Below are positions 7,818 through 18,012 of a stretch of DNA of 37,179 nucleotides, piece after piece. A program made the translations under genes and the position numbers. Every line of letters starts with the position of its first letter. Within the stretch, counting starts at the first letter, position 1. The notes beneath the pieces were generated by a model. That model had not been told where the DNA came from and did not search any database. It was given only the letters and a program-made list of their open reading frames with translations. The DNA is from Alphaproteobacteria bacterium (GTDB taxonomy: Bacteria > Pseudomonadota > Alphaproteobacteria > Bin95), in contig JAJDVH010000116.1 in the NCBI GenBank assembly GCA_022826185.1, positions 1-37,179 on the forward strand. The letters are read 5' to 3'.

Positions 7818-9287
7818 TCACCCGGCCATGCCGCCGACGGTCATGGCGTCTATGCGGAGGGTGGGCTGGCCGACGCCGACGGGGACGGACTGGCCGGCCT
7901 TGCCGCACATGCCGATGCCGTCGTCGAGCGCGAGGTCATTGCCGATCATGGCGACGCGGGTGAGCGCGTCCGGGCCGTTGCCGATCAGGGTGGCGCCGCG
8001 CACCGGGGCCGCGACCTTGCCGTTCTCGATCAGATAGGCCTCGGTCGCGTTGAAGACGAACTTGCCGCTCGTCACGTCCACCTGCCCGCCGCCGAACTGG
8101 ACCGCGTAGAGGCCCCGGTCCACCGACGCGATCACCTCCTCCGGGTCGCGGTCGCCGGCGAGCATGAAGGTGTTGGTCATGCGCGGCATGGGCGCGTGCG
8201 CGAAGGACTCGCGCCGGCCGTTGCCGGTGGGCGCCACGCCCATCAGCCGCGCGTTCAGCCGGTCCTGCAGGAAGCCCTTCAATATGCCGTCCTCGATCAG
8301 CACGTTGCGGGCGGTGGGGGTGCCCTCGTCATCGACGGTGAGCGAGCCGCGCCGGTCCTCCAGCCCGCCATCGTCCACCACGGTCACGCCCGGCGCCGCC
8401 ACGCGCTCGCCGATGAGGCCGGCGAAGGCGCTCGTGCCCTTGCGGTTGAAATCGCCCTCCAGCCCGTGGCCGACCGCCTCGTGCAGCAGCACGCCCGGCC
8501 AGCCGGGGCCGAGCACGACAGTCATCTCGCCGGCGGGCGCGGGCACCGCGTCGATCTTGACCAGCGCCTGGCGGAGCGCCTCGTCCACCTGCGCCTTCCA
8601 GGCCGCTTCCTCCAGGAATTCCCCGAAGCCGACCCGGCCGCCGCAGCCATGAGAGCCGGTCTCCACCCGCCCGTCCGGGGCCTGCACGGCGATCTGCGCC
8701 CGCACCACCACCAGCGGGCGGATGTCCGCCGCCGCCTCGCCGCCGGCGCGCTGGATGCGCACCGCCTGCCAGGCGCCGGCGATCGAGGCCGTCACCTGCA
8801 CGACGCGGGGGTCCGCGGCGCGGGCATAGGCGTCGATGCGCCCGAGCAGCGCCGCCTTCTCCGCGAAATCCGGCGCGTCCAGCGGGTTCTCCGGGCCGTA
8901 AAGCCGCCGGTTGGCCGACACCGGGGGCAGCGCCAGCATGCCGCCATGGCCGGAGGAGACCGCGCGCACCGCCTCTGCCGCCCGGCGGAGCGCCGGCTCG
9001 TCCAGGCTCGCGGCATGGGCGTAGCCCGTCGTCTCCCCGGCCACGGCGCGCAGCCCGAACCCCCGGGAGATGTCGTAGGTGGCGCCGGAGAGCCGGCTGT
9101 CGTCCAGCGTCAGGCCCTCCGAGACGGCGTATTGCAGATAGAGCTCGCCGTCGTCCGCGCCGGCGAGCGCGTCGTCGAGGATGCGTTCGGCGGCGCCCCG
9201 GTCGAGGCCGGCGCGCTCGAAGAAGACGGCCTCGGTTTCCTCGAGCGCAGCGGGGCCGGACGGAGTGGAGGACGGGGTGGCAGACAT
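7818..9287 (-). CDS. tldD: Metalloprotease TldD
   Basis: This is a 489-residue protein of typical TldD length. The zinc-protease motif HEAVGHGLEGD is clear, preceded by the conserved PGVLLHEA-like strand. Other TldD blocks are DISRGFGLRAV near the N-terminus and GKFVFNATEAYLIENG plus ALDDGIGMCGKAGQSVPVG at the C-terminus. TldD pairs with TldE/PmbA to form a protease that trims modified peptides and destabilises some antitoxins. No tldE is in the window. The start MSATPSSTPS at 9287 was chosen over an upstream extension because the upstream frame covers the divergent ctaC promoter region and has no family similarity. Location divergent to ctaC is common in alphaproteobacteria. Confidence 0.95.
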   Translation of the reverse strand: MSATPSSTPSGPAALEETEAVFFERAGLDRGAAERILDDALAGADDGELYLQYAVSEGLTLDDSRLSGATYDISRGFGLRAVAGETTGYAHAASLDEPALRRAAEAVRAVSSGHGGMLALPPVSANRRLYGPENPLDAPDFAEKAALLGRIDAYARAADPRVVQVTASIAGAWQAVRIQRAGGEAAADIRPLVVVRAQIAVQAPDGRVETGSHGCGGRVGFGEFLEEAAWKAQVDEALRQALVKIDAVPAPAGEMTVVLGPGWPGVLLHEAVGHGLEGDFNRKGTSAFAGLIGERVAAPGVTVVDDGGLEDRRGSLTVDDEGTPTARNVLIEDGILKGFLQDRLNARLMGVAPTGNGRRESFAHAPMPRMTNTFMLAGDRDPEEVIASVDRGLYAVQFGGGQVDVTSGKFVFNATEAYLIENGKVAAPVRGATLIGNGPDALTRVAMIGNDLALDDGIGMCGKAGQSVPVGVGQPTLRIDAMTVGGMAG

Positions 9288-9480
9288 GGGCTCGCGGCGC
9301 TCCTTCGGCGGGGTTGCGGCTGGTCGCGCGGAGGGCGATTCTACAGCAGCCCGCGCAAACTTGGGACAACGGGTCGCATAAACCGCGCGTGCCGCCGCTT
9401 TTATTGTCCGAACGGTCTCTACAAGGCCCACAATCCGGGCTATGACAGGCCCCGTAGAGGACGTTGGAGGACCATCGGCC
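9288..9480. promoter_or_regulatory. Divergent tldD / ctaC intergenic region
   Basis: These 193 bases separate the tldD start (minus strand) from the ctaC start (plus strand) and must hold both promoters. The segment around 9385-9440 is less GC-rich (TTTTATTGTCC). A ribosome-binding site, GGAGGA, lies at about 9466-9471 ahead of the ctaC ATG. I could not fix a unique -35/-10 pair. Confidence 0.55.
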
Positions 9481-11977
<2,497 letters not shown>

Positions 11978-12022
11978 CGCCCGTCCGCTGGTCTCCTCCA
12001 AGCCGGAGGGCCGACCGAACCC

Positions 12023-12955
12023 GTGAGCGACGCCTCCACCGCAGGAACCGCCGGCCTCGCGCCGACCGCCGGCGTCGGCGCCGGCTTTGCGCCATCCGCC
12101 GGCGTCGGCGACTATCTCGCGCTGCTGAAGCCGCGCGTCATGTCGCTGGTGGTGTTCACCGGGCTGGTCGGCATGGCGATCGCCCCGGGTTCGCTGCACC
12201 CCCTGCTGGCGGCCGTCGCCGTGCTGTGCATCGCCGCCGGGGCCGGCGCATCGGGCGCGGTGAACATGTGGTACGACCGCGATATCGACGCGGTGATGGA
12301 GCGCACGCGCGCGCGCCCGCTGCCGCGGGGCCTCATCGAGCCGGACGACGCGCTCGCCTTCGGCATCCTGTTGTCCGCAGGCGCGGTCGGCATGATGGGC
12401 CTGGCCGTCAACTGGCTGGCGGCCGGCCTGCTGGCGCTCACCATCGCCTTCTACGTCTTCGTCTATACCATCTGGCTGAAGCGCCGCACGCCGCAGAACA
12501 TCGTGATCGGCGGCGCGGCGGGCGCCTTCCCGCCGGTGATCGGCTGGGCCGCGGTCACCGGCGACCTTGCGCTGACGCCGCTTTGCCTGTTCGCCATCGT
12601 CTTCGTGTGGACGCCGCCGCATTTCTGGGCGCTCGCGCTCACGCGCTCCGGGGACTATGCCGCCGCCGGCGTGCCGATGCTGCCGGTGACAGCCGGCGCC
12701 AGGGAGACCCGGCGGCAGATCCTGATCTACAGCGCGGTGCTGGCCCCGCTCGGCCTTGCGCCCGTGCTGGCCGGCGGACTCGGCTGGCTCTACGGCGCGG
12801 CCGCGGCGGCGCTGGGCCTCGAGTTCCTGCGCCGCGCATTCCAGGTATGGCGGCGCGCGGACGATGCGAGCGCCAGGTCGCTGTTCGGTTTTTCGCTGGT
12901 CTATCTGGCGGCGCTGTTCTTCGCCATGCTCGCGGACAGGGCGCTGGGGCTGTGA
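12023..12955 (+). CDS. ctaB: Protoheme IX farnesyltransferase (haem O synthase)
   Basis: This is a 310-residue UbiA-superfamily prenyltransferase. It adds farnesyl to haem B to give haem O, the precursor of the haem A needed by CtaD. The first prenyl-diphosphate motif is [19 protein letters not shown]. The second conserved region is [19 protein letters not shown], and about eight TM helices are visible. It starts with GTG after GGAGG (12005-12009). The N-terminus carries a short Ala/Gly-rich extension with a duplicated [12 protein letters not shown] / APSAGVG unit ahead of the usual [11 protein letters not shown] start. The stop directly abuts the next ATG. Confidence 0.97.
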   Translation: MSDASTAGTAGLAPTAGVGAGFAPSAGVGDYLALLKPRVMSLVVFTGLVGMAIAPGSLHPLLAAVAVLCIAAGAGASGAVNMWYDRDIDAVMERTRARPLPRGLIEPDDALAFGILLSAGAVGMMGLAVNWLAAGLLALTIAFYVFVYTIWLKRRTPQNIVIGGAAGAFPPVIGWAAVTGDLALTPLCLFAIVFVWTPPHFWALALTRSGDYAAAGVPMLPVTAGARETRRQILIYSAVLAPLGLAPVLAGGLGWLYGAAAAALGLEFLRRAFQVWRRADDASARSLFGFSLVYLAALFFAMLADRALGL

Positions 12956-13078
12956 ATGGCGGACCTTACGGAAAGAGAACGCCGCCGGCGCTTCAAGAAC
13001 CGGGTGCTGCTGGCGGTGCTGGTCGCCTTCGTGGTCATCGTCTATGCGGTGAGCGTGGTGCGGATGGGAGGCGGCTGA
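12956..13078 (+). CDS. CoxF-like small membrane protein of the oxidase operon
   Basis: A 40-residue frame starts at the base after the ctaB stop and ends three bases before ctaG. Its sequence is a charged N-terminus (MADLTERERRRRFKNR) and one TM helix (VLLAVLVAFVVIVYAVSVVRM). This is the size, position and layout of the small CoxF/CtaF-type protein found between ctaB and ctaG in alphaproteobacterial cox operons. It is probably an inner-membrane assembly or accessory subunit. The exact role is not known to me. Confidence 0.8.
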   Translation: MADLTERERRRRFKNRVLLAVLVAFVVIVYAVSVVRMGGG

Positions 13079-13081
13079 GCC

Positions 13082-13768
13082 ATGGCTGACCGCCGCCGCA
13101 ACCGACGAATTGCCGCGCTGCTTGTGGCGGTGCCGGTGGCAATGGGGGCGCTCGCGTGGGCGTCGGTCCCGCTCTACCGGCTGTTCTGCCAGGTCACCGG
13201 CTTCGGCGGCACCCCCGGCATAGCGGCGGAGGCGCCCGAGGCGGCCGCGGATGCGCCGAGCATCGAGATCCGCTTCAACGCCGATATCGCGCCCGACCTC
13301 GACTGGCGCTTCGGCCCGGTCGAGCGGTCCGTCACGGTCCGGCTGGGCGAGCCGGCGCTCGCCTTCTACCGGGCCCGGAACCTCGGCGACGAACCCGTGA
13401 CCGGCGCGGCGGTCTTCAATGTCACGCCGCTCAAGGCGGGCCGCTATTTCAGCAAGATCGACTGCTTCTGCTTCACCGAGCAGCGCCTGGGTCCGGGCGA
13501 GAGCGCCGACATGCCGGTGTCGTTCTTCGTCGATCCCGAGATCGCAAGGGACCCGAATGTCCGCGATGTCGCGACGATCACGCTGTCCTACACATTCTTC
13601 AGGTCGGAAGACGAGGAAGAACAGCCCGCTGGCGATGCGGCGCAGAAGCAGCAACAGGCCGACGCGGCAGCAGGGGAGAAAACCGCTGCCGCGCTGAACG
13701 CGGCAAACGCTACGAATGGCGGCGTCAGCGCCGCCGCGACCAACCGGGAGCAGACCTATGGCGGATAG
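13082..13768 (+). CDS. ctaG: Cytochrome c oxidase assembly protein CtaG/Cox11
   Basis: This 228-residue protein delivers copper to the CuB site of subunit I. It has an N-terminal TM helix (about residues 10-28), the YRLFCQVTGFGGT motif directly after it, and an Ig-like periplasmic domain with the copper-binding CFCF pair in SKIDCFCFTEQ. The family core ends with ATITLSYTFF, around residue 177. The last ~50 residues (Gln/Ala/Asn-rich, from EDEEEQPAGD) are an extension unlike Cox11 proteins I know and include the repeat at 13688-13741. As a result the stop codon lies 11 bases inside ctaE. Confidence 0.95.
   Translation: MADRRRNRRIAALLVAVPVAMGALAWASVPLYRLFCQVTGFGGTPGIAAEAPEAAADAPSIEIRFNADIAPDLDWRFGPVERSVTVRLGEPALAFYRARNLGDEPVTGAAVFNVTPLKAGRYFSKIDCFCFTEQRLGPGESADMPVSFFVDPEIARDPNVRDVATITLSYTFFRSEDEEEQPAGDAAQKQQQADAAAGEKTAAALNAANATNGGVSAAATNREQTYGG
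13688..13741. repeat. Repeat core shared with the yejB-yejE intergenic element
   Basis: These 54 bases match 30078-30131 at 45 positions by hand alignment, without gaps, including an uninterrupted TACGAATGGCGGCGT. The right part is palindromic (GGCGGCG ... CGCCGCC). Here the element is translated as the C-terminal tail of CtaG, whereas at 30078 it is intergenic. Confidence 0.8.
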
Positions 13769-14576
13769 CCACGTCCAGAAACACCCCTACCATCTGGTCG
13801 ATCCGAGTCCCTGGCCGATCATCGGCGCGGTCGCAGCCTTTCTCGCGACCATGGGCACGGTGCTCTTCATGCATGACGGGGTGGTGTGGGTCATGGCGCT
13901 CGGCCTGGTGCTGATCCTCCTCACCATGGTCGTGTGGTGGCGCGATGTGATCCGCGAGGCGGAGCATGAAGGCCACCATACGCCACCCGTTCAGATCGGG
14001 CTGCGCTTCGGCATGGCGCTGTTCATCGCATCCGAGGTGATGTTCTTCTCGGCCTTCTTCTGGGCGTTCTTCGACGGCGCGCTGTTCTTCGGCGCGGAGG
14101 AAATGCCGGGCCGGATCGAGGCGACCGGCGGCGTCTGGCCGCCCGCCGGCGTCGTGCCTTTCGAGGCATTCGGGCTGCCCTTCCTCAACACGCTCATCCT
14201 GCTGCTGTCGGGCGTCACCGTCACCTGGGCGCACCACTCGCTGCTGCACGGCGACCGGGCGGGGCTGATCCAGGGCCTCGCCTGCACGGTGGCGCTCGGC
14301 GTGCTGTTCACGGGCTGCCAGGTGTTCGAATACAGCCATGCCGCCTTCGGCTTCCGCGAGGGCATCTATCCCTCGACCTTCTTCATGGCGACCGGCTTCC
14401 ACGGCTTCCATGTCATCATCGGCACCTGCTTCCTGACGGTCTGCCTGTTCCGGGCCATCAAGGGGCATTTCCGTCCGGACCAGCATTTCGGCTTCGAGGC
14501 GGCGGCCTGGTACTGGCACTTCGTCGATGTCGTGTGGCTGTTCCTGTTCTCGGTCATCTACATCTGGGGCAGCTGA
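13758..14576 (+). CDS. ctaE: Cytochrome c oxidase subunit III
   Basis: This is a 272-residue, seven-TM protein that stabilises the catalytic core and supports proton uptake. The start MADSHVQKHPYHLVDPSPWP is the classic N-terminus, and GGAG at 13746-13749 precedes it. Conserved stretches include FGMALFIASEVMFFSAFFWAF and the C-terminal YWHFVDVVWLFLF. The start overlaps the end of ctaG by 11 bases. In many alphaproteobacteria a DUF983 gene comes next; here a repeat element occupies that place. Confidence 0.97.
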   Translation: MADSHVQKHPYHLVDPSPWPIIGAVAAFLATMGTVLFMHDGVVWVMALGLVLILLTMVVWWRDVIREAEHEGHHTPPVQIGLRFGMALFIASEVMFFSAFFWAFFDGALFFGAEEMPGRIEATGGVWPPAGVVPFEAFGLPFLNTLILLLSGVTVTWAHHSLLHGDRAGLIQGLACTVALGVLFTGCQVFEYSHAAFGFREGIYPSTFFMATGFHGFHVIIGTCFLTVCLFRAIKGHFRPDQHFGFEAAAWYWHFVDVVWLFLFSVIYIWGS

Positions 14577-14797
14577 TGCACTGTTTCGGGAATTGGCATT
14601 CGACGGCGTCGGTGCCGATTTCCCGGCTTAGCCATGCCCCCGGGCCGTCATGCCCGAACGCTCTCCTTCGACAGGCTCAGGGCAGGCGCCTCCGTCATGC
14701 CCGGACTTGTTCCGGGCATCTCCCTCAGCCGCTTCCGCCGGACGGCCGCATGGATGGCCGGAACAAGTCCGGCCATGACGCGGCGGGGCATTAGGCC
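14577..14797. repeat. Intergenic palindromic repeat, copy 2, with flanking partial repeat
   Basis: Bases 14694-14780 start GTCATGCCCGGACTTGTTCC and end with GGAACAAGTCCGGCCATGAC, an almost complete inverted repeat around an internal stem (GCCGCTTCCGCCGGACGGCC). This is the reverse-oriented partner of 170-254. Just before it, 14648-14690 holds a partial GTCATGCCCGAACG and a CCTTCGACAGGCTCAGGGCA segment, a motif I recall as frequent between alphaproteobacterial genes. The block ends 18 bases before the SURF1 reading frame opens. Confidence 0.85.
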
Positions 14798-15481
14798 ATT
14801 CGGCGGCGCTTCCCGTTCGCCCTCTTCGTTCTGCCGGCGCTCGCGGTCCTTGTCGGACTCGGCGTCTGGCAGCTCGACCGGCGGGAGTGGAAGCGCGAGC
14901 TGATCGACCGCGCGGCGGCGCGCCTCGCCGAACCGCCCCTGACCGCGCTTGCCGGCATCGGCCCCGGCGACGCCTGGCGGCGCGTGACGCTGGAGGGCAG
15001 GTGGGAGGCCCCCGAACTGCTGCTGCAGAACCGGACCTGGAACGGGCGCGCCGGCTTCGACCTGCTGGCGTCCTTCCGACCGACGGGCGCGGCGGGCTCC
15101 GTGCTGGTCAACCGGGGGTGGGTCGAGCCTGCCCGGCGCGCGCCCGACACTCGCCCGCCGCCGCGGACGACGCTTGAGGGGGTGGTTCGCTTCCCGAGCC
15201 CGCCGGGCCGTTTCGCGGTGGACAACGACCCGGCGCGCGGCATGTGGTTCCAGATCGACCCCGAAGCCGCAGCGGCGCATCTCGGCCGGCCGCTGGCGCC
15301 GTTCTACATCCAGGCTTCGCCCGTTGCCGATGCGCCGGACTGGCCGCGCGCCCGCCCGCCGGAGCCGCGCTTCCGCAACGACCACCTCCAATATGCGCTC
15401 ACATGGTTTGCGCTCGCCGGGGCCGTGGCTATCCTCTACCTGGTCTGGAGGCGCCGGGCGGGGAGGGAACAGGTCAGATGA
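14798..15481 (+). CDS. SURF1 family protein, unusual ATT start
   Basis: SURF1 (Shy1) assists haem A insertion into cytochrome oxidase subunit I. The predicted 227-residue product has a first TM helix (FALFVLPALAVLVGLGVWQLDRREWK), the periplasmic domain with LLQNRTWNG and VLVNRGWVEP, the FYIQASP strand, and the C-terminal NDHLQYALTWFALAGAVAILYLVW helix. In frame, TAG at 14792-14794 lies directly upstream and no ATG, GTG or TTG occurs before the first TM helix. ATT at 14798 would give (M)RRRFPFALFVLPA, exactly where homologues begin. ATT is a rare start, so either it is used or the gene has lost its start to the adjacent repeat. An internal start at 14984 would delete the TM helix. Confidence 0.85.
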   Translation: MRRRFPFALFVLPALAVLVGLGVWQLDRREWKRELIDRAAARLAEPPLTALAGIGPGDAWRRVTLEGRWEAPELLLQNRTWNGRAGFDLLASFRPTGAAGSVLVNRGWVEPARRAPDTRPPPRTTLEGVVRFPSPPGRFAVDNDPARGMWFQIDPEAAAAHLGRPLAPFYIQASPVADAPDWPRARPPEPRFRNDHLQYALTWFALAGAVAILYLVWRRRAGREQVR

Positions 15482-15490
15482 GAGAACGGC

Positions 15491-16831
15491 ATGTCCCGTC
15501 AGCTTCACCTTAACCTGTTCGTCCACAGCCGCGGCCACCATGAGGCGTCCTGGCGCCATCCGAAAGCCTCGCCGCTCGCGCTGACGGATTTCGAGTTCCA
15601 CCGCGAGCTTGCCCGCAAGGCGGAGGATGCGGCCTTCGACTCGATCTTCCTGGCGGACAGCCTCTCCATGTCCGGCGAGGTGGCGCACACGGCGCGCAGC
15701 TGGCTGGAGCCGATCACGCTGCTGGGCGCGCTTGCCTCCGCGACCTCGAAGATCGGGCTGATCGCGACAGCCTCGACCACCTATACCGAGCCCTTCAACC
15801 TCGTCCGCCAGTTCGCTTCGCTGGACCACATCAGCAACGGCCGGATCGGCTGGAACATCGTGACCTCCTGGTCGGTCGCCGCGGCGCACAATTACGGGGA
15901 CGAGGTCCAGGTGAGCCATGCGGACCGCTATGCGCGCGCCGAGGAATATATGGCGGTCGCCAAGGCGCTCTGGGACAGCTGGGCCGATGATGCGGTGCTC
16001 GACGACCGGCCGGCGGGGCGGTATGCGAAGCCCGGCAGCATCCACGCAGTCGACCACGCCGGCGAGCATTACAAGGTCGCCGGCCCGCTGAATGTGCCGC
16101 GCTGTCCGCAGGGGCGGCCGGTCTTCGTGCAGGCCGGGTCGTCGGAGACGGGGCGCGATTTCGCCGCCCGCCATGCCGAGGTGGTGTTCACCGCGCAACT
16201 GGAGAAGGCGACGGCGCAGGCCTTCTACGCCGACCTGAAGGGGCGGGCGGCAAAGGCCGGGCGGGACCCTGACAGGGTAGCGATCCTGCCGGGGTTCAGC
16301 CCCCTCATCGCGGACACGCGGGAGGAGGCCGAGCGGCTCGTCCTCGAACTGAACGGGCTGGCCGACCCGGAGGTTGGCAGGAAGCGGCTCTCCGGGCGCT
16401 TCGGCGGCTTCGATTTCAGCCATCTCGAACTCGACCGGGAACTGACGCCGGCGGACTTCCCCGATCCCGGCACGGTCGAGGCGGCGCGGAGCCGGGCGGA
16501 GACGATCCTGGGCCTCGTCAAGCGCGAACGCCCGACGCTCCGCCAATTGCTGGCGAAGCTCGCGGGCGCGCGCGGCCACTACACTTTCGCCGGCACGCCG
16601 GAGCAGACGGCGGACTTCATGGAGGAGTGGCTGGCGGACGGCGCCGCGGACGGCTTCAACCTCATGCCGCCCGTGCTGCCCTGGATGCTGGACGCCTTCA
16701 TCGAGCGTGTCATGCCGATCCTGCGCGAGCGGGGCCTCTTCCGCGACGCCTATTCCGGCTCGACGCTCCGCGCCCATTACGGCCTCGCCCGGCCCGCGCC
16801 GGAGGTGCCGCCGGGCGCGCGGGCGATCTAG
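15491..16831 (+). CDS. LLM-class flavin-dependent monooxygenase (NtaA/SnaA/DszA type)
   Basis: This 446-residue protein has the length and N-terminus of the nitrilotriacetate monooxygenase subfamily: LHLNLFVHSRGHHEASWRHP, then AEDAAFDSIFLAD and the long block LDHISNGRIGWNIVTSW. The segment RCPQGRPVFVQAGSSETGRDFAARHAEVVF is also typical. These enzymes use FMNH2 from a separate reductase to oxidise small organic substrates, such as aminopolycarboxylates, sulfur compounds or alkanes. The substrate is not predictable here and no flavin reductase lies beside it. It starts nine bases after the SURF1 stop, so transcription from the cox operon may continue into it, although the gene does not belong to the cox set. 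Confidence 0.9.
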   Translation: MSRQLHLNLFVHSRGHHEASWRHPKASPLALTDFEFHRELARKAEDAAFDSIFLADSLSMSGEVAHTARSWLEPITLLGALASATSKIGLIATASTTYTEPFNLVRQFASLDHISNGRIGWNIVTSWSVAAAHNYGDEVQVSHADRYARAEEYMAVAKALWDSWADDAVLDDRPAGRYAKPGSIHAVDHAGEHYKVAGPLNVPRCPQGRPVFVQAGSSETGRDFAARHAEVVFTAQLEKATAQAFYADLKGRAAKAGRDPDRVAILPGFSPLIADTREEAERLVLELNGLADPEVGRKRLSGRFGGFDFSHLELDRELTPADFPDPGTVEAARSRAETILGLVKRERPTLRQLLAKLAGARGHYTFAGTPEQTADFMEEWLADGAADGFNLMPPVLPWMLDAFIERVMPILRERGLFRDAYSGSTLRAHYGLARPAPEVPPGARAI

Positions 16832-17039
16832 CCCGGAAAACGGCTGTGCTATCTCGCCGACCGAAGCCCAACCGTCACCCCGGACGGAGCGAAGCGACGA
16901 TCCGGGGTCCATCTTCCGGCCTTTCCGGCAGACTGAGACGGTTGGAGATGGGCCCCGGATCGGGGTCCGGGGCGACGGTTTCCGGTATGGTGGAATCCGG
17001 GTTCCGCCCCGTCCGGCCCGAAGCAGGAGGAGCATCGCC
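16832..17039. repeat. Intergenic palindromic element (CGTCACCCCGGAC type)
   Basis: At 16873-16977 the segment begins CGTCACCCCGGACGGAGCG and ends GGGGTCCGGGGCGACG. The inner arms GATCCGGGGTCC and GGCCCCGGATC fold against each other. It is a different family from 170-254 and 14694-14780 but has the same mosaic-palindrome style. A Shine-Dalgarno (AGGAGG, about 17025-17030) for the hydrolase follows it. Nothing else is seen in the gap. Confidence 0.75.
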
Positions 17040-17936
17040 ATGAGCGCGACACCCGTCACCTTCTATTCCGAAGGCTTCAAGCTGGTAGGGGACCTGTACC
17101 GGCCCGATGGCCTCGGGGCGGGCGAGACGCGGGCCGGCATCGTGCTCTGCCACGGCTATACGGGGGTGAAGGACCTCTATTTGCCGGACAATGCCCGCGT
17201 GCTGACGGAGGCCGGCTATGTCGTGCTGGCCTTCGACTACAAGGGCTGGGGCGAGAGCGAGGGGCCGCGCACGCGCCTGGCGCCCTACAGCCGGGTGGCG
17301 GACGTGCAGGCGGCGCTGACCTTCCTCGGCGCGCAGGAGGAGGTGGACGAGGAGCGGCTCGGCATTTACGGCACCAGCTATGGCGGGGCGACGGTGGTCT
17401 GGACCGGCGCGGTGGACCGGCGGGTGAAGTGCGTCGTCAGCGTGGTCGGCATCGGCCACGGCGAGCGGTGGATGCGCAGCGTGCGCCGGCCGGACGAATG
17501 GTTCGACCTGCTGGAGCGCTCCGCCGGGGACCGGGTGAAACGCGCGACGGAGGGCGAGTCGGAGTGGGTCGAGCGCAGCGAGGTGCTGTTGCCGGACCGG
17601 CAGTCGGCGGAGCTGGCGGCCGCCGCGCGCCGCAACGTGCCCTCCGCGCTCAACACGCTGCCGCTCGAATATGTCGATGAGACGCTGGGTTTCCACCCGG
17701 AATGGATCGTGGACCGGATCGCGCCGCGCCCGGTGCTCTTCATCACCACCGACGATGACCGGCTGGTGCCGCCGGAGGAGTCTGAGGCGCTCTACGACCG
17801 CGCCGGCGAGCCGAAGAAGCTGGTCGTGCTCCGGGGCTACGGCCACTACGAGGTCTATGTGGACCCCGCCTTCACCGAGGTGATGGACGAAACGCTCGCC
17901 TGGTTCCGGGAGCATTTGCCGGCGGAGCAGGGGTAG
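17040..17936 (+). CDS. Alpha/beta hydrolase
   Basis: This 298-residue protein has the complete alpha/beta-hydrolase triad in place: nucleophile S113 in GTSYGG, acid D240 in TTDDDRLVP and H269 in GYGHYEVY. The oxyanion region is LCHGYTG (37-42), and the AFDYKGWGESEG stretch is typical of the dienelactone-hydrolase/BAAT/peptidase S15-like group. No signal peptide is visible, so it is probably cytoplasmic. Start ATG 17040 follows AGGAGG by about nine bases; the longer upstream frame runs through the repeat and is rejected. The substrate is unknown. Its placement with the LLM monooxygenase suggests ester or amide breakdown in the same catabolic context, which is inference. Confidence 0.88.
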   Translation: MSATPVTFYSEGFKLVGDLYRPDGLGAGETRAGIVLCHGYTGVKDLYLPDNARVLTEAGYVVLAFDYKGWGESEGPRTRLAPYSRVADVQAALTFLGAQEEVDEERLGIYGTSYGGATVVWTGAVDRRVKCVVSVVGIGHGERWMRSVRRPDEWFDLLERSAGDRVKRATEGESEWVERSEVLLPDRQSAELAAAARRNVPSALNTLPLEYVDETLGFHPEWIVDRIAPRPVLFITTDDDRLVPPEESEALYDRAGEPKKLVVLRGYGHYEVYVDPAFTEVMDETLAWFREHLPAEQG

Positions 17937-18012
17937 CTGTGCTATTTCTCGCCCGTCTTCGGAGAACGGCGATGAACGGCAGACCTGCAGACGCGCGCGG
18001 CGGGGCGCGGCG

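Noticed and set aside
16843-16860. GCTGTGCTAT repeated ahead of the hydrolase (16843) and after it before thrC (17935), as a shared promoter
   Set aside because: Similarity is only about 15 bases, the distance to the start codons differs and no matching -35 element was found.
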